A stretch of 64,000 nucleotides of DNA, from NCBI GenBank assembly GCA_965208815.1, contig OZ242357.1:3572787-3636786 (forward strand), given 5' to 3'. Of the stretch, positions 63,203 to 64,000 are shown in pieces (the first letter of the stretch is position 1; every line of letters begins with the position of its first letter). The stretch comes from Bin55 sp009840545 (GTDB taxonomy: Bacteria; Pseudomonadota; Gammaproteobacteria; Pseudomonadales; Azotimanducaceae). Position numbers and translations under genes: made by a program. Below the pieces are notes generated by a model that saw nothing but the letters and a program-made list of their open reading frames with translations, did not search any database and was not told the DNA's origin.

Positions 63203-63223
63203 CGAGCATGGTCAAGACATAGC
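63203..63223 (-). repeat. Right subterminal inverted repeat of the IS1111-type element
   Basis: CGAGC-ATG-GTCAAGACATAGC on the plus strand, the inverted partner of 61728-61747. Confidence 0.8.
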
Positions 63224-63245
63224 AAAATGTCCCACTTCTGGCAAC

Positions 63246-63265
63246 TTCAGGGGCTAGCCCCTGAA
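63246..63265. terminator. Perfect 20-bp palindrome at the istB stop
   Basis: TTCAGGGGCTAGCCCCTGAA is fully self-complementary and followed by a run of A then T. It includes the istB stop codon. It could fold as a terminator for plus-strand transcription leaving the IS1111-type element. Confidence 0.45.
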
Positions 63266-63560
63266 AAAATTTTTTCTTCGTTTTCCCGCTTTTCGACCAG
63301 CTCCTTTCGTTTCGCCCGATAGTCCCGCATGCGGTAGCTCGATCCCTGGATGTTCACCACGTGGCAGTGGTGCAGCAACCGATCCAGCATGGCCGTGGCC
63401 ATGACGTCGTCGCCCAGCACGGCTCCCCACTCCTCGAACCCCTTGTTGGTCGTCAGGATCGTCGAAGCGCGCTCGTGGCGCGCATTGACCAGCTGGAAGA
63501 ACAATCGGCCTCCGTCCTCGGTCAGCGGCAGGTAGCCGATCTCGTCCACGATGAGCAGGA
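63247..63560 (-). pseudogene. IstB-type helper ATPase of IS21, C-terminal remnant
   Basis: About 104 codons: LLIVDEIGYLPLTEDGG (Walker B), LFFQLVNARHERASTILTTNKGFEEWG (sensor region) and MLDRLLHHCHVVNIQGSSYRMRD, the standard end of IstB. The N-terminus with Walker A is missing because IS256 copy B is inserted at 63560/63561. TGTCCCACTTCTGG at 63228 may be the IS21 terminus. No istA is present. Confidence 0.88.
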
Positions 63561-64000
63561 GAGTGTCAGATTTTCCGTGTATGAGTCGAACTAACAATTC
63601 GGCTAACATGGCGGCGCGGATGTCGCTGAAACATGGACGGAAAGGAGACGAGCAATGACGAACACACCTGCGAGGGAACGCATAACCGAAGCGATGCTGG
63701 ACAAGATGCTGGAGGACGAGGATCTGGCGGGACTGTTTCATAGCGGCGAGCTTTTCGCCGAGCTGCGCCGCAAGCTGGCCGAGCGGATCCTGGACACGGA
63801 GATGGAGGTCCACCTGTCGCAGCCGGAGGAGCGCGTTGCCGGCAACTCGCGCAACGGCCACAACCCCAAGACGGTGCTCACCGACACGGGGTCCATGCCG
63901 CTGGAGGTTCCGCGGGACCGCCAGGGCACGTTCGAGCCGCAGCTGGTGGAGAAGTACTGCCGGCGTCTTCCGGGCTTCGACGACAAGGTGATCCATCTGT
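63561..64000 (+). mobile_element. IS256-family element, 5' part (copy B, continues past the window)
   Basis: Begins with the inverted repeat GAGTGTCAGATTTTCCGTGT at 63561, inserted in the istB remnant, and holds the 5' part of a transposase gene in plus orientation. Confidence 0.85.
63655..64000 (+). CDS. IS256-family transposase, N-terminal part (copy B, runs off the window)
   Basis: 115 codons up to the edge, starting at ATG 63655 with AAAGGAG seven bases upstream. It shows the family N-terminus: EAMLDKMLEDEDLAGLF, ELRRKLAERILDTEMEVHL, RNGHNPKTVLTDTG and LEVPRDRQGTFEPQLVEKYCRRLPGFDDKVIHL. Opposite in orientation to copy A. The final 26 bases of the window equal the first 26 remaining coding bases of copy A. 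Confidence 0.9.
   Translation, partial: MTNTPARERITEAMLDKMLEDEDLAGLFHSGELFAELRRKLAERILDTEMEVHLSQPEERVAGNSRNGHNPKTVLTDTGSMPLEVPRDRQGTFEPQLVEKYCRRLPGFDDKVIHL

Larger units (their letters stand above)
61728..63223 (+). mobile_element. IS110-family element of IS1111 type
   Basis: GCTATGTCTTGAC at 61728-61740 is repeated perfectly inverted at 63211-63223, and both copies are followed on the inner side by GCTCG (2 or 3 bp further). Such subterminal inverted repeats mark the IS1111 group; other IS110 elements lack them. The transposase is complete, and a 3' non-coding stretch of about 250 bp follows it. The outermost few bases on each side cannot be fixed by eye. Confidence 0.8.

Noticed and set aside
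61741..63222. 493-codon open frame on the plus strand
   Set aside because: Shadow of the IS110-family transposase in another frame; composition is low-complexity Arg/Gly/Ser with no domain.
63247..63996. 249-codon frame read as one protein
   Set aside because: Only the part up to 63560 is IstB; the rest is antisense to IS256 copy B, joined by the insertion point.
1..64000. CRISPR array or rRNA genes
   Set aside because: No regularly spaced repeats and no rRNA-like sequence seen on reading through the window.

Overview
The window reads as a chromosomal segment of a gammaproteobacterium, probably uncultured and marine or host-associated (inference). Two runs of genes follow the order known from E. 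coli and relatives: recN-bamE facing ratA-rnfH, and grpE/dnaK/dnaJ, dapB, carAB, greA, ftsH, glmM, tpiA, secG, tRNA-Leu(GAG), tRNA-fMet, rimP, nusA, infB, rbfA, truB, rpsO, pnp. The presence of hrcA places it outside the enteric group.

Layout: 1-0.8 kb holds the 3' end of uvrA. 0.85-6.7 kb (minus) is a complete suf iron-sulfur operon, sufB-C-D-S-A-T-E. 6.9-15.3 kb is mixed: a small ORF with an alpha/beta hydrolase, DUF1761, a histidine-rich membrane protein, a TIGR04283/TIGR04282-type glycosyltransferase pair, a NIPSNAP protein, tRNA-Arg(CCT), and a cluster of two DUF1538 membrane proteins with a PII-like protein and a CBS protein. 15.3-17.8 kb encodes a DUF5916 outer-membrane-type protein. 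18.3-21.3 kb is a three-gene operon matching sqdB-sqdD-sqdC, for the sulfolipid SQDG. A HAD phosphatase, a 2-hydroxyacid dehydrogenase, an SDR and smpB follow. 24.7-28.6 kb, between smpB and ratA, holds a diheme cytochrome, two internally deleted pseudogenes and an NSS sodium symporter. 28.6-56.6 kb is the housekeeping backbone. Two well-formed sigma-32 promoters precede grpE and dnaK, and no CIRCE operator for HrcA is visible.

56.7-64 kb is accessory DNA. It contains an IS1595-type transposase under a strong promoter, with a tightly overlapping operon of three small unknown genes converging on it. Next come a small gene carrying a C9 tract that puts it out of frame, and a secreted zincin-like protein split by a 277-bp tandem duplication. 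From about 60.1 kb the DNA is visibly richer in G and C. It is a nest of IS remnants: an IS1380-like 3' end, a truncated IS256 copy, an intact IS110-family (IS1111-type) element with subterminal inverted repeats and a long 3' non-coding region that may encode its guide RNA, an istB remnant, and the 5' part of a second IS256 copy running off the window.

The most promising leads for something undescribed are the three-gene operon next to the IS1595 transposase, the candidate guide RNA of the IS1111-type element, the poly-C gene, and the DUF1538/PII-like/CBS cluster. All functional statements rest on motif and family recognition by eye; no database search was run.
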